From: Rhynchospora pubera
Taxonomy: Eukaryota > Streptophyta > Magnoliopsida > Poales > Cyperaceae
Direction of reading: 5' to 3'
DNA: 64,000 bases
NCBI GenBank assembly: GCA_028095005.1
Contig: CM051460.1
Span: forward strand, 15,919,501-15,983,500
Below the pieces are notes generated by a model. The model made no database searches, was not told where the DNA came from, and saw only the letters and a program-made list of their open reading frames with translations. How positions within the stretch are numbered: the stretch's first letter is position 1; each line of letters opens with the position of its first letter. This document shows positions 37,154-46,375 of this stretch, in pieces. The position numbers and the translations under genes are program-made.

Positions 37154-40100
37154 CTAAGCGAAGAGGTGATTGACCGCCTCGCAATTATCTGCCCAGTCAG
37201 TTTGTCGGTTGCTCTTCCTTTGACTTTGGTGGGTTGCGGGAACGTCGGGGTAGTTTTGTCCATAATATTTCTTCAGGTATCTCCCATTTATGGAGGAGAC
37301 AGGATGTTTTCCATTTGAGTCTGCGAGTAGGTAGGCTCCACCTTCATATGCTCGTTCTATGACATAGGGGCCTTCCCAATTTGGTGCAAATTTGGGACCA
37401 TGGTGTCTGCCGAGGATAGGTCGCCTCAAAACCAACACTAGTTCTCCTTTCTTGAATGTTCTGGGTCTTGATAGCTTTTCATAAGCTCGCGTCATTCTGG
37501 CTTGATATAACTCCAAGTTTTGTTGAGCTGCCAGTCTCTTTTCATCCATTCCGTCCAACTCTTGCAACCTCAGTTGCGTTTGTTTAGTCAGAGGGATTTG
37601 TGCTGCCATAGCTACTCTCAGTGACGGGAGTTCCACTTCGATTGGTAGGACTGCTTCTGCTCCATACACTAACGAATAGGGTGTGGCTTGGGTTGCTGTT
37701 TTATGGGTGATGCGGTATGCCCACAATGCTTCATGCAGCTTTTCATGCCAGTTTCTTTGATTATCTCCAATGGTTTTGCGAAGGATCTTGATCAGTGTTT
37801 TGTTGAAGGCCTCCGCTAGTCCATTGGCTCTTGGGTTATAGATGGAGGAATATCTCCATTCAATTTTGTGTTTATCGGCGAAGGCCTCAATTTTGGCATT
37901 CTTGAAGGCCGTCCCATTGTCAGAGATTATTTTCCTTGGATTTTCATATCTATAAAGCACTTGAGTGGTGAAGAACCTGACCACATCAGAGGCCTTAATT
38001 TCACGGTATGACCTGACTTCGGCCCATTTGGAAAAATAATCCGTAGCGGCCAATATGAAGCGGTGTCCATTTGAGGCTGGTGGGTCAATGGGGCCTATGA
38101 TATCTGTCCCCCAGATTTCGAAGGGCCATGATACCACGGTTGGATGTAGCGCATTTGGGTGTCGGTGTATGAAATCTCCATGAATTTGGCACATGTGGCA
38201 TTGTCTGGAGAAGTTTTCGCAGTCATTGATCATGGTGGGCCAGTAGTAGCCCATTAGTTTGATTTGTACTCGCATCCGAGAGCCCGATTGATGGGCTCCG
38301 CATACTCCCGAGTGAATTTCTTGCATAACTTGGTTGGCTTCGGTTTTCGATATGCATCTAAGCCATGATCCTTCGTAAGATCTCCAATAGAGTGTGCTGT
38401 TCACATATACGAACCTTAGGGCCCTTTTTCTGATTTGTTCCCTAATGGCCTTGTTCCCAGGTAATTTTCCTTGTTGGAAGTAGTCGAGAAAGGGTTGTCT
38501 CCAGTCCTCTTGGTTCGAACCCTCGGCTATCATGGCTTGTGCGATTTCCCTCCATTCTTTTTCATGTTCTCTTTCGAGCGTCTGGATGCCAGTAAACAGG
38601 GTTTCTTCCTCCTCGTTTCTTTCCTTTGGGAAGCAAGGGGACAAGGATCTCCTGCGGTGAACCAGGACTTGGATTTCTTCCTGATTCGGGTCACTGAGTT
38701 CATTAGCCAACCTAGCCAACGCATCCGCTTTGCCATTCAGAGACCTTGGGACTTTCTGGAAGGTAATATATGTGAATTTGGCCATCAACTCAAGGGCCTT
38801 TTCATGGTATTTGACCAATTCTGGTTTTCTTATTTTGAAGAGGCCTTCGATCTGACTCAGGATGAGCTGAGAGTCTCCATAGACTTCCAACTGCTCAATA
38901 CCCATTTGAAGGGCAATTTCAAGTCCAGCTATTAGGGCCTCATATTCAGCTTCATTGTTTGTGCATGGTTCGGTTAGGCTCAGAGCATGTCGGAGAATGC
39001 CTTTCTCTGGGGTGACAAACACCAGCCCTACACCGGCTTGTCGTTTTGGTAAGTTTGGCTTGACTGCTGGCTGGATGGAAGATGATCCATCGAAGTATAG
39101 CTTCCAGCAAGTTTCATTTTCCTCTACCTGCATAGCCTCCTCATCAGGGAAGTCGCACGCTAGCGGGGAATCATCAGATATAGGATGAGCAGCTAAGAAA
39201 TCAGCTAGTGCTTGTCCTTTGATAGCCTTTTGGGGCGCATATGTTATATCAAATTCCATTAGAGCCACTGCCCACCTTGCCAGCCTTCCGGTAAGCATGG
39301 GTCGGGTCATGAGGTACTTCAATGGGTCGGTTTTGGAGATTAGCGTGACTTTGTGGGCCAACATGTAATGCCTAAGCTTTTTTACCGCAAAGATTAAGGC
39401 TAGGCAATGCTTTTCGATTGGCGTGTATGCATGTTCTGCCCCTACGAGCATTCTGCTGAGGTAATACAGGGCATTTTCCTTTCCTTCTTCATTTTCCTGG
39501 GCGAGCAATGCCCCCAGAGATCCGTCCAAGGCGGTGGTATAGAGAATGAGAGGTTTTCCCTGGATGGGTGCCGCCAATACAGGGGGTTTTTGCAGGTATT
39601 GTTTAATGTCATCGAAAGATTTCTGGCATTCTTCGTCCCATTTAAAGGGGACATCCTTTTTGGTGAGCCTGGTAAAAGGCTTGATTTTACCTGACAGGTT
39701 GGCTATGAATCTCCTAATATACGCCAGGCGCCCCTGGAGAGACCGGAGTTGTTTGAGTGTCCGTGGAGGGGACAGTTCTTGGATGGCTTTGATTTTATCA
39801 GGATCAATTTCAATGCCTCGGTGCCGCACCACGAAGCCTAGAAACTTTCCTGATGACACCATGAAGGCGCATTTTAGGGGGTTGAGTTTCAGCGTGTGTT
39901 GTCTTAGCCGCTCAAACATCAGCCTCAGGTTCTCTAAGTGTTGTTCATGGGTATGGGGCTTTACAACAAGGTCATCCACATAGCATTCTACCACCTTGTG
40001 TATGAGGTCGTCAAAGATTTTAGTCATGGCCCTTTGGTATGTGGCTCCTGCATTTTTGAGGCCGAAAGGCATGACTTTATAGCAGTAAATACCAATTGGG

Positions 40101-41686
40101 GTGCGGAAGGCAGTGTGCTTTTGGTCACTCTCGTCCATTTTGATTTGGTTGTATCCTGAGTATCCGTCTACAAAGGAATATACCCCGTGGGACGAGGTGT
40201 GGTCTATTATGATTTCTGTCACTGGTAGTGGGAAATCGTCCTTAGGGCAAGCCTTGTTTAAATCCCTGAAATCGACACAGACTCTGATTTGTCCGTTCTT
40301 TTTCTTCACTGGGACAATGTTAGCCACCCAGTCGGGCGTTTCTTCTTCCCTTATGAATCCAACACTGATGAGCTTTTTGACTTCGGCTGTCACCTTTTCT
40401 TCTAACTCAACCCTCATTCTCCGGGGTCCTTGTTTGACTAGCTTGAGCTCTTTATCAATTTTGAGTTTGTGGACTGCTACTGCTGGATCTAGCCCGGGCA
40501 TTTCACTGTAGCTCCATGCGAAGCAATCCTGGTATTCCCTTAGCAGCTTGGTCAGTTCGTCTTGCATCTCCTGAGGGAGGGAGGTGCTAATGAATGTAGG
40601 CTTTGGGCTTTCCTTTGTTCCTAGGTTGATTTCTTTCAATTTATCGATGGTATTTTGACCACCTTCTTCTAACTCTTTTGGTGTGTTTTTGGCTGCCAAA
40701 ATGAATTGTTCTGTTTCTGGAGGTTCCCTTTTGTCTGCAGTTGTTTCGCCCTCCTTGATTTCAGTGATTGTTATGCGGTGGCAAGAGTGCTGTCGTGGTC
40801 TTTGAGGAGTATTTGACCCTGAGTCCTTGGTTTGAGTTTTGAATCCTAGGCCCCTTGTGTTAGCAACCTTCCCATTAAGTTTTATGACTTCATTAGAGTA
40901 GCCATTCCACATGTCTCGGAACATTCTTGCTCGCTTTTCGGGAATGGGCTCTAGGCATTGTGCTTTACGGAACAGTTCAATCAACCGTGTGTTGGTGGTG
41001 TCTTGAAGCTGAGGAGGAATCCCCGTCTTTCTGGTTTCCTCTACAAGCCATTGTTCCCAGTTTTCAGCGTTTGACTCTTCATTTTGGTGTTCAATTTCCC
41101 CCATTTTGACAAATTGTATACTGGGATGAACAACGTGCCCTGTTTCAAGCTCTTCTCTTTTGGGTGGGACAGTGAAGGTTTTGAACGGGATGACTTCTTC
41201 ACTTTCCCGAGGTGTTAGGTCTTTATAGTGTTCTAGGGGTAGGATTTCTATGGACAGAGTATTTTGCTCCTCACCCTCACTGGAATAATTTGGTTGCATT
41301 CGAGTGGGTAAGTTAATGTCCTCGGCCGTGCCTTCCGACGACCCCGTCTCACTATCACTACCCAAGAGCATTTGTGATTTTATGGCCGCTTTGAGCACAG
41401 CATTTTTGACTGCTTCCTTCACGGTTTCAGGAGAGGGCTTTCCTTGTTCGGTGGCTGCCCCCTTTCCGGACTTGGGTTTGTAGTATTTAGCATCATCCAA
41501 TTCGGCTTCGTGTGCCTCAAATGGCTGATCATCTCCTTTAATCACGTATTGTTTTCCGTCTTTGACATATTTAATGCACTGGTGCAGGGTAGAGGGAACC
41601 AATCCGTTGGCGTGGAGCCATGGTCTCCCCAACAGTTTCCAGATTTTGATCTGTGGTAGGGGATACCAGCCTTCTGATTCGGCCAT
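37154..41686 (-). CDS. pol: Pol polyprotein: protease C-terminal part, RT, RNase H, aRNH, integrase
   Basis: 1,510 codons, open throughout. Residues about 19-36 (LLGRPWLHANGLVPSTLH) match the C-terminal part of Tat-type proteases. RT spans about 440-625 with FRDLNKACPKDDFPLP and catalytic YVDD at 569-572. The first RNase H (about 710-830) has TTAL where the catalytic Asp is expected, so it is likely inactive. A second RNase H of the aRNH type follows (about 860-995), with D866, E914, D938 and D988 in place. Integrase has an HHCC finger (H1125, H1132, C1163, C1166) and a D1195-D1256-E1292 triad with D,D(35)E spacing. No chromodomain follows. Dual RNase H without a chromodomain is diagnostic of Tat elements. 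It has its own stop just upstream in frame, so it is reached by splicing or frameshift from the upstream frame. Confidence 0.95.
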   Translation of the reverse strand: MAESEGWYPLPQIKIWKLLGRPWLHANGLVPSTLHQCIKYVKDGKQYVIKGDDQPFEAHEAELDDAKYYKPKSGKGAATEQGKPSPETVKEAVKNAVLKAAIKSQMLLGSDSETGSSEGTAEDINLPTRMQPNYSSEGEEQNTLSIEILPLEHYKDLTPRESEEVIPFKTFTVPPKREELETGHVVHPSIQFVKMGEIEHQNEESNAENWEQWLVEETRKTGIPPQLQDTTNTRLIELFRKAQCLEPIPEKRARMFRDMWNGYSNEVIKLNGKVANTRGLGFKTQTKDSGSNTPQRPRQHSCHRITITEIKEGETTADKREPPETEQFILAAKNTPKELEEGGQNTIDKLKEINLGTKESPKPTFISTSLPQEMQDELTKLLREYQDCFAWSYSEMPGLDPAVAVHKLKIDKELKLVKQGPRRMRVELEEKVTAEVKKLISVGFIREEETPDWVANIVPVKKKNGQIRVCVDFRDLNKACPKDDFPLPVTEIIIDHTSSHGVYSFVDGYSGYNQIKMDESDQKHTAFRTPIGIYCYKVMPFGLKNAGATYQRAMTKIFDDLIHKVVECYVDDLVVKPHTHEQHLENLRLMFERLRQHTLKLNPLKCAFMVSSGKFLGFVVRHRGIEIDPDKIKAIQELSPPRTLKQLRSLQGRLAYIRRFIANLSGKIKPFTRLTKKDVPFKWDEECQKSFDDIKQYLQKPPVLAAPIQGKPLILYTTALDGSLGALLAQENEEGKENALYYLSRMLVGAEHAYTPIEKHCLALIFAVKKLRHYMLAHKVTLISKTDPLKYLMTRPMLTGRLARWAVALMEFDITYAPQKAIKGQALADFLAAHPISDDSPLACDFPDEEAMQVEENETCWKLYFDGSSSIQPAVKPNLPKRQAGVGLVFVTPEKGILRHALSLTEPCTNNEAEYEALIAGLEIALQMGIEQLEVYGDSQLILSQIEGLFKIRKPELVKYHEKALELMAKFTYITFQKVPRSLNGKADALARLANELSDPNQEEIQVLVHRRRSLSPCFPKERNEEEETLFTGIQTLEREHEKEWREIAQAMIAEGSNQEDWRQPFLDYFQQGKLPGNKAIREQIRKRALRFVYVNSTLYWRSYEGSWLRCISKTEANQVMQEIHSGVCGAHQSGSRMRVQIKLMGYYWPTMINDCENFSRQCHMCQIHGDFIHRHPNALHPTVVSWPFEIWGTDIIGPIDPPASNGHRFILAATDYFSKWAEVRSYREIKASDVVRFFTTQVLYRYENPRKIISDNGTAFKNAKIEAFADKHKIEWRYSSIYNPRANGLAEAFNKTLIKILRKTIGDNQRNWHEKLHEALWAYRITHKTATQATPYSLVYGAEAVLPIEVELPSLRVAMAAQIPLTKQTQLRLQELDGMDEKRLAAQQNLELYQARMTRAYEKLSRPRTFKKGELVLVLRRPILGRHHGPKFAPNWEGPYVIERAYEGGAYLLADSNGKHPVSSINGRYLKKYYGQNYPDVPATHQSQRKSNRQTDWADNCEAVNHLFA

Positions 41687-41689
41687 ACT

Positions 41690-42454
41690 CTAGCGAGCAC
41701 ACCTCTCTTCGTTACCAGTTATGCCTTATCCTTTCTACCCATGGTAGGGGAGAGGCTTGTATTTCGCTAGTTTGCTTAGAGCTTGTTGGCAGCCGTCTTT
41801 TGGGCCAAGGGTCTAGGACGAAGGGTTGCAGGTCGACCAGGTAAGGGTGTTCTGGTTCCAGCTCGTCATCACTCCCTTGCCATCCGGCTCTTTTGCTGGG
41901 TTCTTCCACTCGGTTGACCAGGTGATTCATCCACCCAACAGGGTCAGCGAGGGACTGATATTCTTCTTCAGAAAACTCTTCTTGTTCAGGCTCTTCCGAG
42001 TTCGAGTTATCATCAATGGTTATCATTTGGCATGCTTCAGAGCTTTGGTTTTGGTTTTCTTCTTGGTTTTGGTTTGAAGAGGCGATGTTTTCAGCTCGGT
42101 CCTGAGTAGAGGTAGCGGCTGCCCCCTGTTCAGTGCTGGCATTTTCCTCTGTTCCTGGTTCAGTGGGTTCATTTTCTTCACATCCCTCCTCAGTGGACGT
42201 GGCTTCCCAGATCTGGTTGACCATTTGCCGCACTATTTCTCCCAACTCCTCGAGAGTGAGGTCAGGTTGGCCCGGGATGTTAGGGATATGGATATCCAGA
42301 TTTACCATTCTTGGTTGCCGTCCTTCCAGGTCGGCAGGGTCCATTTGTTCAGCGGGGTCTAGTACGATTTCATAGTCATACGCCATCTCCACTGGGTCAG
42401 TTTGATTTCCTTCTGGGGTTTCGACCTGTGGTGGTGGCACTTCAGAGGGCTCAC
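41690..42454 (-). other. Candidate intron joining the gag-side frame to pol (765 nt)
   Basis: On the minus strand AAAG|GTGAGC at 42455/42454 is an excellent donor, falling exactly on a codon boundary of the 42359-46375 frame. GCTAG ends at 41690, and the next base begins a codon in the pol frame. The splice would fuse the two frames at phase 0. Ogre elements have a partly spliced intron between protease and RT (established), which supports the idea. The acceptor's pyrimidine tract is weak, and the skipped DNA itself holds a long open frame. Confidence 0.35.
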
Positions 42455-42524
42455 CTTTGTCAGAGTCATGATGGCCAACTCGGTGGCAGGTGGCGTCATC
42501 ACGAGAGGATTCTCCTTTGAGCAA
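41712..42524 (-). CDS. Acidic open frame between the long ORF and pol, function unknown
   Basis: 270 codons, very rich in Glu/Asp/Gln/Ser, with a possible short helix (LTLEELGEIVRQMVNQIWEA) and a C-terminal part DPVGWMNHLVNRVEEPSKRAGW. It overlaps the end of the upstream frame by 166 nt in another frame and stops 26 nt before the pol ATG. Its composition matches the upstream acidic ORF, so it is probably true coding sequence, reached by a frameshift or belonging to an unspliced isoform. No protease DTG/DSG motif is present. The first codon used here is a TTG, so the real N-terminus is unknown. Confidence 0.55.
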   Translation of the reverse strand: MLKGESSRDDATCHRVGHHDSDKGEPSEVPPPQVETPEGNQTDPVEMAYDYEIVLDPAEQMDPADLEGRQPRMVNLDIHIPNIPGQPDLTLEELGEIVRQMVNQIWEATSTEEGCEENEPTEPGTEENASTEQGAAATSTQDRAENIASSNQNQEENQNQSSEACQMITIDDNSNSEEPEQEEFSEEEYQSLADPVGWMNHLVNRVEEPSKRAGWQGSDDELEPEHPYLVDLQPFVLDPWPKRRLPTSSKQTSEIQASPLPWVERIRHNW

Positions 42525-45500
42525 TAAGCATCATCATCACCATTTACCCTTAAGTTTCTCATGAGTTCGCTGGTTGTCATGGCCTCGGTTTCCGCGATGG
42601 CTTGTTCCAGCTCATGTCGCGCATTTTCATCCCATTCGGGTTGGGGCCGGACAGTTATGCGAGCATTTCTTCCTTGTTGTCTTCTTTTATTACATGGTTT
42701 TAAGGAAGGTTCCTCGTCATCCGTCCAAGCTGCAATTCGGGCGGAACGGTGGTCATAATTTTCGGACTCAGAATCATCAGACCCTGAACTGCTGATGTAA
42801 CGGCAGTTTCCGGCTTCGGAGCCATCATCATCGCAGCTATCATTGTCAATATCATTTGAGATTTTGTACAACCTTTCTATTTGTGCCCGAAAACGGGCGG
42901 TTTCCCGGGGATGGGTTCTCCTGAGCCTTTCATAACTGGCTCCTGGTTGTTGTAACATCTCAGCGTGCTGAGCTATAAAGTTTAGGAATGCAGGGTCTTC
43001 CCGTCTCAGATGTTCCATGTATGAGAGGATCCTGGTTGCTTGTGAGATATTCAACCCTTCAAAAGCTGAGGTTATATCGGCTGGCGGACCAGACCCAGAT
43101 GCCATCAGGATTGAACTTCCTTGGAGGGTGCTTGGTTGAGGTTCTTCATGGTCAGATTCCACCTCAGGCTCCCTTTCTGTTTCTTTTTCATCGCTATCGG
43201 ATTTGCCATTTTGGGCGTTTCCATCAGATGTCTTTCCGCAGAAGAAGAATCGCGGAGAACCTCCGCTATCCTCAGAGTCGGAGCACTGGGGAGTTTTGCC
43301 TTTGTTAACCTCTTTTAGGACGGTTGCTATGGCTTCTCTTTCAAATTCCTCTGTAAAGTCTGGATCTTTGGGATGGGTAGCTCGGCGAAAGGCCCTTGGG
43401 TCTGTGATTCTCAGTTCCCTGAGTTCAGACACATACCATTCTACCAGGCTGTCATGTTCATTGTATTCTTCTTCCTCGGGGGCTTGCTGGGATGGCTCAC
43501 CCTGAGTGGTATCGACCTGATTGGAAGTCTCAATTGCTTGGGTGGGGAATGTCACCTCGGCCCTGGGGCCTGATGTATGCCTGGGGCGCCGAATCCTCCT
43601 GGATCTACGGCGTCGAGTGGTTCTTGGTGGGGTTTCTCCTTCCTCGCGCCCCGTCTCATCAGCTATTTTCCTTACAGTCCTGGTTATGGCTTGCCCTTCA
43701 TATCCCCGATATTGTTGAGGGTTTTCAGGGTTCAGCACACCATGGTAGCCGACCAGGTCCGAGATTCTCAGGTTCCTGAGGTATTGGGAGAATTCATCAG
43801 CCTGATCCTCCTCAGCCAGGAAAGTTTGGTCGTTTTGGCTGAAGCGGGCTTGGTTACCCATGCTGTTTTCATATTCCGCGAGGTCAGTTTCAGTGACCTC
43901 AATGTTCTCCCAGAGGTGTGAATCCTCCGTGCTTTCCAAATGCGCACGCATGATTTCAAAATCTGTGGGGTGGTTTGGGCCTGGGTCTTTCTTGTCCCAT
44001 CCATTTTGCACCACAATATCCACCGCGGCTTTCTTTATGGCCATATTTTCAATTTGTTGTTCATAAGTATCCGAGTCTGACATATTTTCTATCTCCTCAT
44101 CAACCCTTAACTCTTGCTGGAACAAGTCCGGCTCTTGAATTTTCAGTTGCATCAAGAAGTCCACATACTCCGCCACAGCATTGAAAGAGATATGTGGTAG
44201 CGAATCGTCGCCTTCTTCTTCAGCTTCTTCTTCTGATTCCCCAACATCGCTCAGGTATCTGCAGTGCTCTGCGGGTTCATGGGTTTTTTGTTTAGAGATG
44301 TTGAGAGGCATTTCTTTGGTCCAGAACCTATTTGCCAACCATGATGCTAGCAATTGGTCCACATCATCGCCATGCATAAGCTCTTGGACCCACCAGGCTG
44401 GGTTCAAGGCGATTTCTGCCTCCAGGATGGGATGAAGGTTGGTTTGACCGCACCAGTAAGAGAGGTCTCTCCATTGTTCTCTTGCTTTCATGTATATTTT
44501 TATCTTCTTGTAACTGGCCGGTTGGCATCCCTCCAGCTCCTCATAGAAGGCATCATCATCTTCTTGTGGGTTTTGGTCCGTGACTGCGGAAGAGAGAATG
44601 GCCTGTGTAGCCTCCTCTATTTGCGCAATCATTTCTATTTCCTCTTCTTTAGTGAGCTTTTCCTCTTTTTCTCCCGAGTTATCTTCCGGGTGTGCATTTA
44701 TTGCCGGTGTTGAGATGGCGTTGCAGGAGATTCCACCAGAGCCACCACCTCCTCTTTCCTCATCACTGTCAAAGTTGCTACCAAAATCGTAGCTTTCATC
44801 TTGGCTGGGAGGGTCCGGATCAGACCATTCATATTCCTCATCAGTGAAACCGGGAACATCTTGGGCATTTTGGGTATCGGTTGAGGTGGAAGCCTCTTTG
44901 TTTACTTGGTTTCTTACAAAACTAGTCACAGCAATGGTTTGTTTCATCAATTCAGACACATGCTCTGCTAGTATTGCAATGGTTTCTGGTGGAATTCCGG
45001 ATTCTTCCTTTTTCTTTGGTATGACAAGGTTGAACCCCAGATTCTTTAGGCTTGGGATACCTTCTGAATCTAGACATTCATCATGAATATCTACGAACAC
45101 TTTACGATCTTGGCCATTGATCTTGAAAGGTAGGGTCATTCGGTCCGGCTTCTTTCCTTTGCGGATAAGGGCCTTATCCAATTTCTTTGTTTTAAGGATT
45201 TCTTTCTTTTCCTTTCCTGATTGGGTCATAGGTTGAACAGTGACCGTTGACCAGGTATGTTGGGTTGGGACTGAGCTGGATGATGACTCAGTAGGGTTTT
45301 GTTCATTTGTTGTTGAGGTTTCGGGAGGTCTGGCACCTGCCTGTGCCGGCTCCTGTTGGCCAGAGGGTTCTTCATTTTCTCCCTCATTACCTGAGACATG
45401 ATGGCATGCGGCTGTCCAGAACTCCTCTTCTTTCTTTTCTTTTCCTTCGCCTTTCAACTCCCGCCACACTTGTCCGCTGATTTGAGCAGCGACCTTGGGG

Positions 45501-46375
45501 GAGATGAAATCAGCGAGAGTTGTTTGTGTTGGTTTTTCTTGAACATAGGGATCTTCGACAGTTTCGGGAGAGGTTTTCCTCCAGAACGCCTGTCTAGATC
45601 TCACATTACCCGTTTTTGCGTTACGGGTCATTGGTTTCGGTTGTATTTTCATTGGTTTGAGTCTTTTTGGGACCACTGGTATGATAGGGCTCTTCCATTT
45701 GAGTTGAGGTTCGGCCTGCAAGGCTCTCAACTTCTTTCTGGTGTTTTTGTTCAAATATACGCTCCATGTCGTGGGCGGTTTTCCATCAGTAGTGACCGAG
45801 ACACGACAAGAGCTGACACTTGGGGTTCCATTTGAGACGGCATGAGGAGCTGGCTCCTGCCTGGCGTCATCATGGAGAGAGATTGCTCCTTCTTGGATTT
45901 TCTGTTCGAGCCAATCCTTAAAGACATAGCAATCCTCTATGTTATGACCCAAAACTCTGTGAAACACACAGTAGTTAGGGTGGTTTACTTTGTCTTCTTC
46001 CTCGGGCCTTTTGCATTGGGGCAATCGAACCTCGAGAACTTCCATAGCTTGCTTAAACAGCTTTAGAGTTTTCTCTTTTTTGAATGAGTAGGGCTTGCTT
46101 TTCAGCTCCCTGAGTGTTGGCCTTTGAGCCCTGGACTGTGGAGTTCCATCCTTCGTCTCGCCATTCTTTCCCCATTGGGTACTACCAGTGCCTTCAGCCT
46201 GGTTAGTGACGGCTTTGACTGCCTTTGTTGTTTTGATTTCCAGCTTCTTTCCCTTTTCTTTGTCTTTTTCCTTAGTGGAATAGTATAGCTGGTTCATTTC
46301 AGGCTCCACTTCCTCATATCGGGCGACCATGGCTACCAAATGTTCAAAGGTGGTAACATTGTGTCCCACCATCAT
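42359..46375 (-). CDS. gag: Gag C-terminal part (zinc knuckle) fused to a long acidic repeat region
   Basis: 1,338 codons. The first about 30 residues continue the Gag core. A knuckle C136-x2-H139-x4-H144-x4-C149 (CVFHRVLGHNIEDC) is the nucleic-acid-binding motif usual in Tat Gag. Residues about 415-450 (MTLPFKINGQDRKVFVD) resemble the start of a retroviral-type protease, but the catalytic DTG/DSG is not there. After about 530 the protein is strongly acidic and carries five spaced copies of a motif like YLRNLRI-DP-AF (about 735, 862, 977, 1117 and 1268), spaced 115-150 residues. I recognise no domain for this part. The frame begins right after the broken Gag frame at 46375. It overlaps the next ORF by 166 nt. 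Confidence 0.8.
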   Translation of the reverse strand: MMVGHNVTTFEHLVAMVARYEEVEPEMNQLYYSTKEKDKEKGKKLEIKTTKAVKAVTNQAEGTGSTQWGKNGETKDGTPQSRAQRPTLRELKSKPYSFKKEKTLKLFKQAMEVLEVRLPQCKRPEEEDKVNHPNYCVFHRVLGHNIEDCYVFKDWLEQKIQEGAISLHDDARQEPAPHAVSNGTPSVSSCRVSVTTDGKPPTTWSVYLNKNTRKKLRALQAEPQLKWKSPIIPVVPKRLKPMKIQPKPMTRNAKTGNVRSRQAFWRKTSPETVEDPYVQEKPTQTTLADFISPKVAAQISGQVWRELKGEGKEKKEEEFWTAACHHVSGNEGENEEPSGQQEPAQAGARPPETSTTNEQNPTESSSSSVPTQHTWSTVTVQPMTQSGKEKKEILKTKKLDKALIRKGKKPDRMTLPFKINGQDRKVFVDIHDECLDSEGIPSLKNLGFNLVIPKKKEESGIPPETIAILAEHVSELMKQTIAVTSFVRNQVNKEASTSTDTQNAQDVPGFTDEEYEWSDPDPPSQDESYDFGSNFDSDEERGGGGSGGISCNAISTPAINAHPEDNSGEKEEKLTKEEEIEMIAQIEEATQAILSSAVTDQNPQEDDDAFYEELEGCQPASYKKIKIYMKAREQWRDLSYWCGQTNLHPILEAEIALNPAWWVQELMHGDDVDQLLASWLANRFWTKEMPLNISKQKTHEPAEHCRYLSDVGESEEEAEEEGDDSLPHISFNAVAEYVDFLMQLKIQEPDLFQQELRVDEEIENMSDSDTYEQQIENMAIKKAAVDIVVQNGWDKKDPGPNHPTDFEIMRAHLESTEDSHLWENIEVTETDLAEYENSMGNQARFSQNDQTFLAEEDQADEFSQYLRNLRISDLVGYHGVLNPENPQQYRGYEGQAITRTVRKIADETGREEGETPPRTTRRRRSRRIRRPRHTSGPRAEVTFPTQAIETSNQVDTTQGEPSQQAPEEEEYNEHDSLVEWYVSELRELRITDPRAFRRATHPKDPDFTEEFEREAIATVLKEVNKGKTPQCSDSEDSGGSPRFFFCGKTSDGNAQNGKSDSDEKETEREPEVESDHEEPQPSTLQGSSILMASGSGPPADITSAFEGLNISQATRILSYMEHLRREDPAFLNFIAQHAEMLQQPGASYERLRRTHPRETARFRAQIERLYKISNDIDNDSCDDDGSEAGNCRYISSSGSDDSESENYDHRSARIAAWTDDEEPSLKPCNKRRQQGRNARITVRPQPEWDENARHELEQAIAETEAMTTSELMRNLRVNGDDDAYCSKENPLVMTPPATELAIMTLTKVSPLKCHHHRSKPQKEIKLTQWRWRMTMKSY

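Noticed and set aside
38471..40511. Several 100-150-codon plus-strand frames opposite pol
   Set aside because: Shadows of the pol reading frame, without domains of their own.
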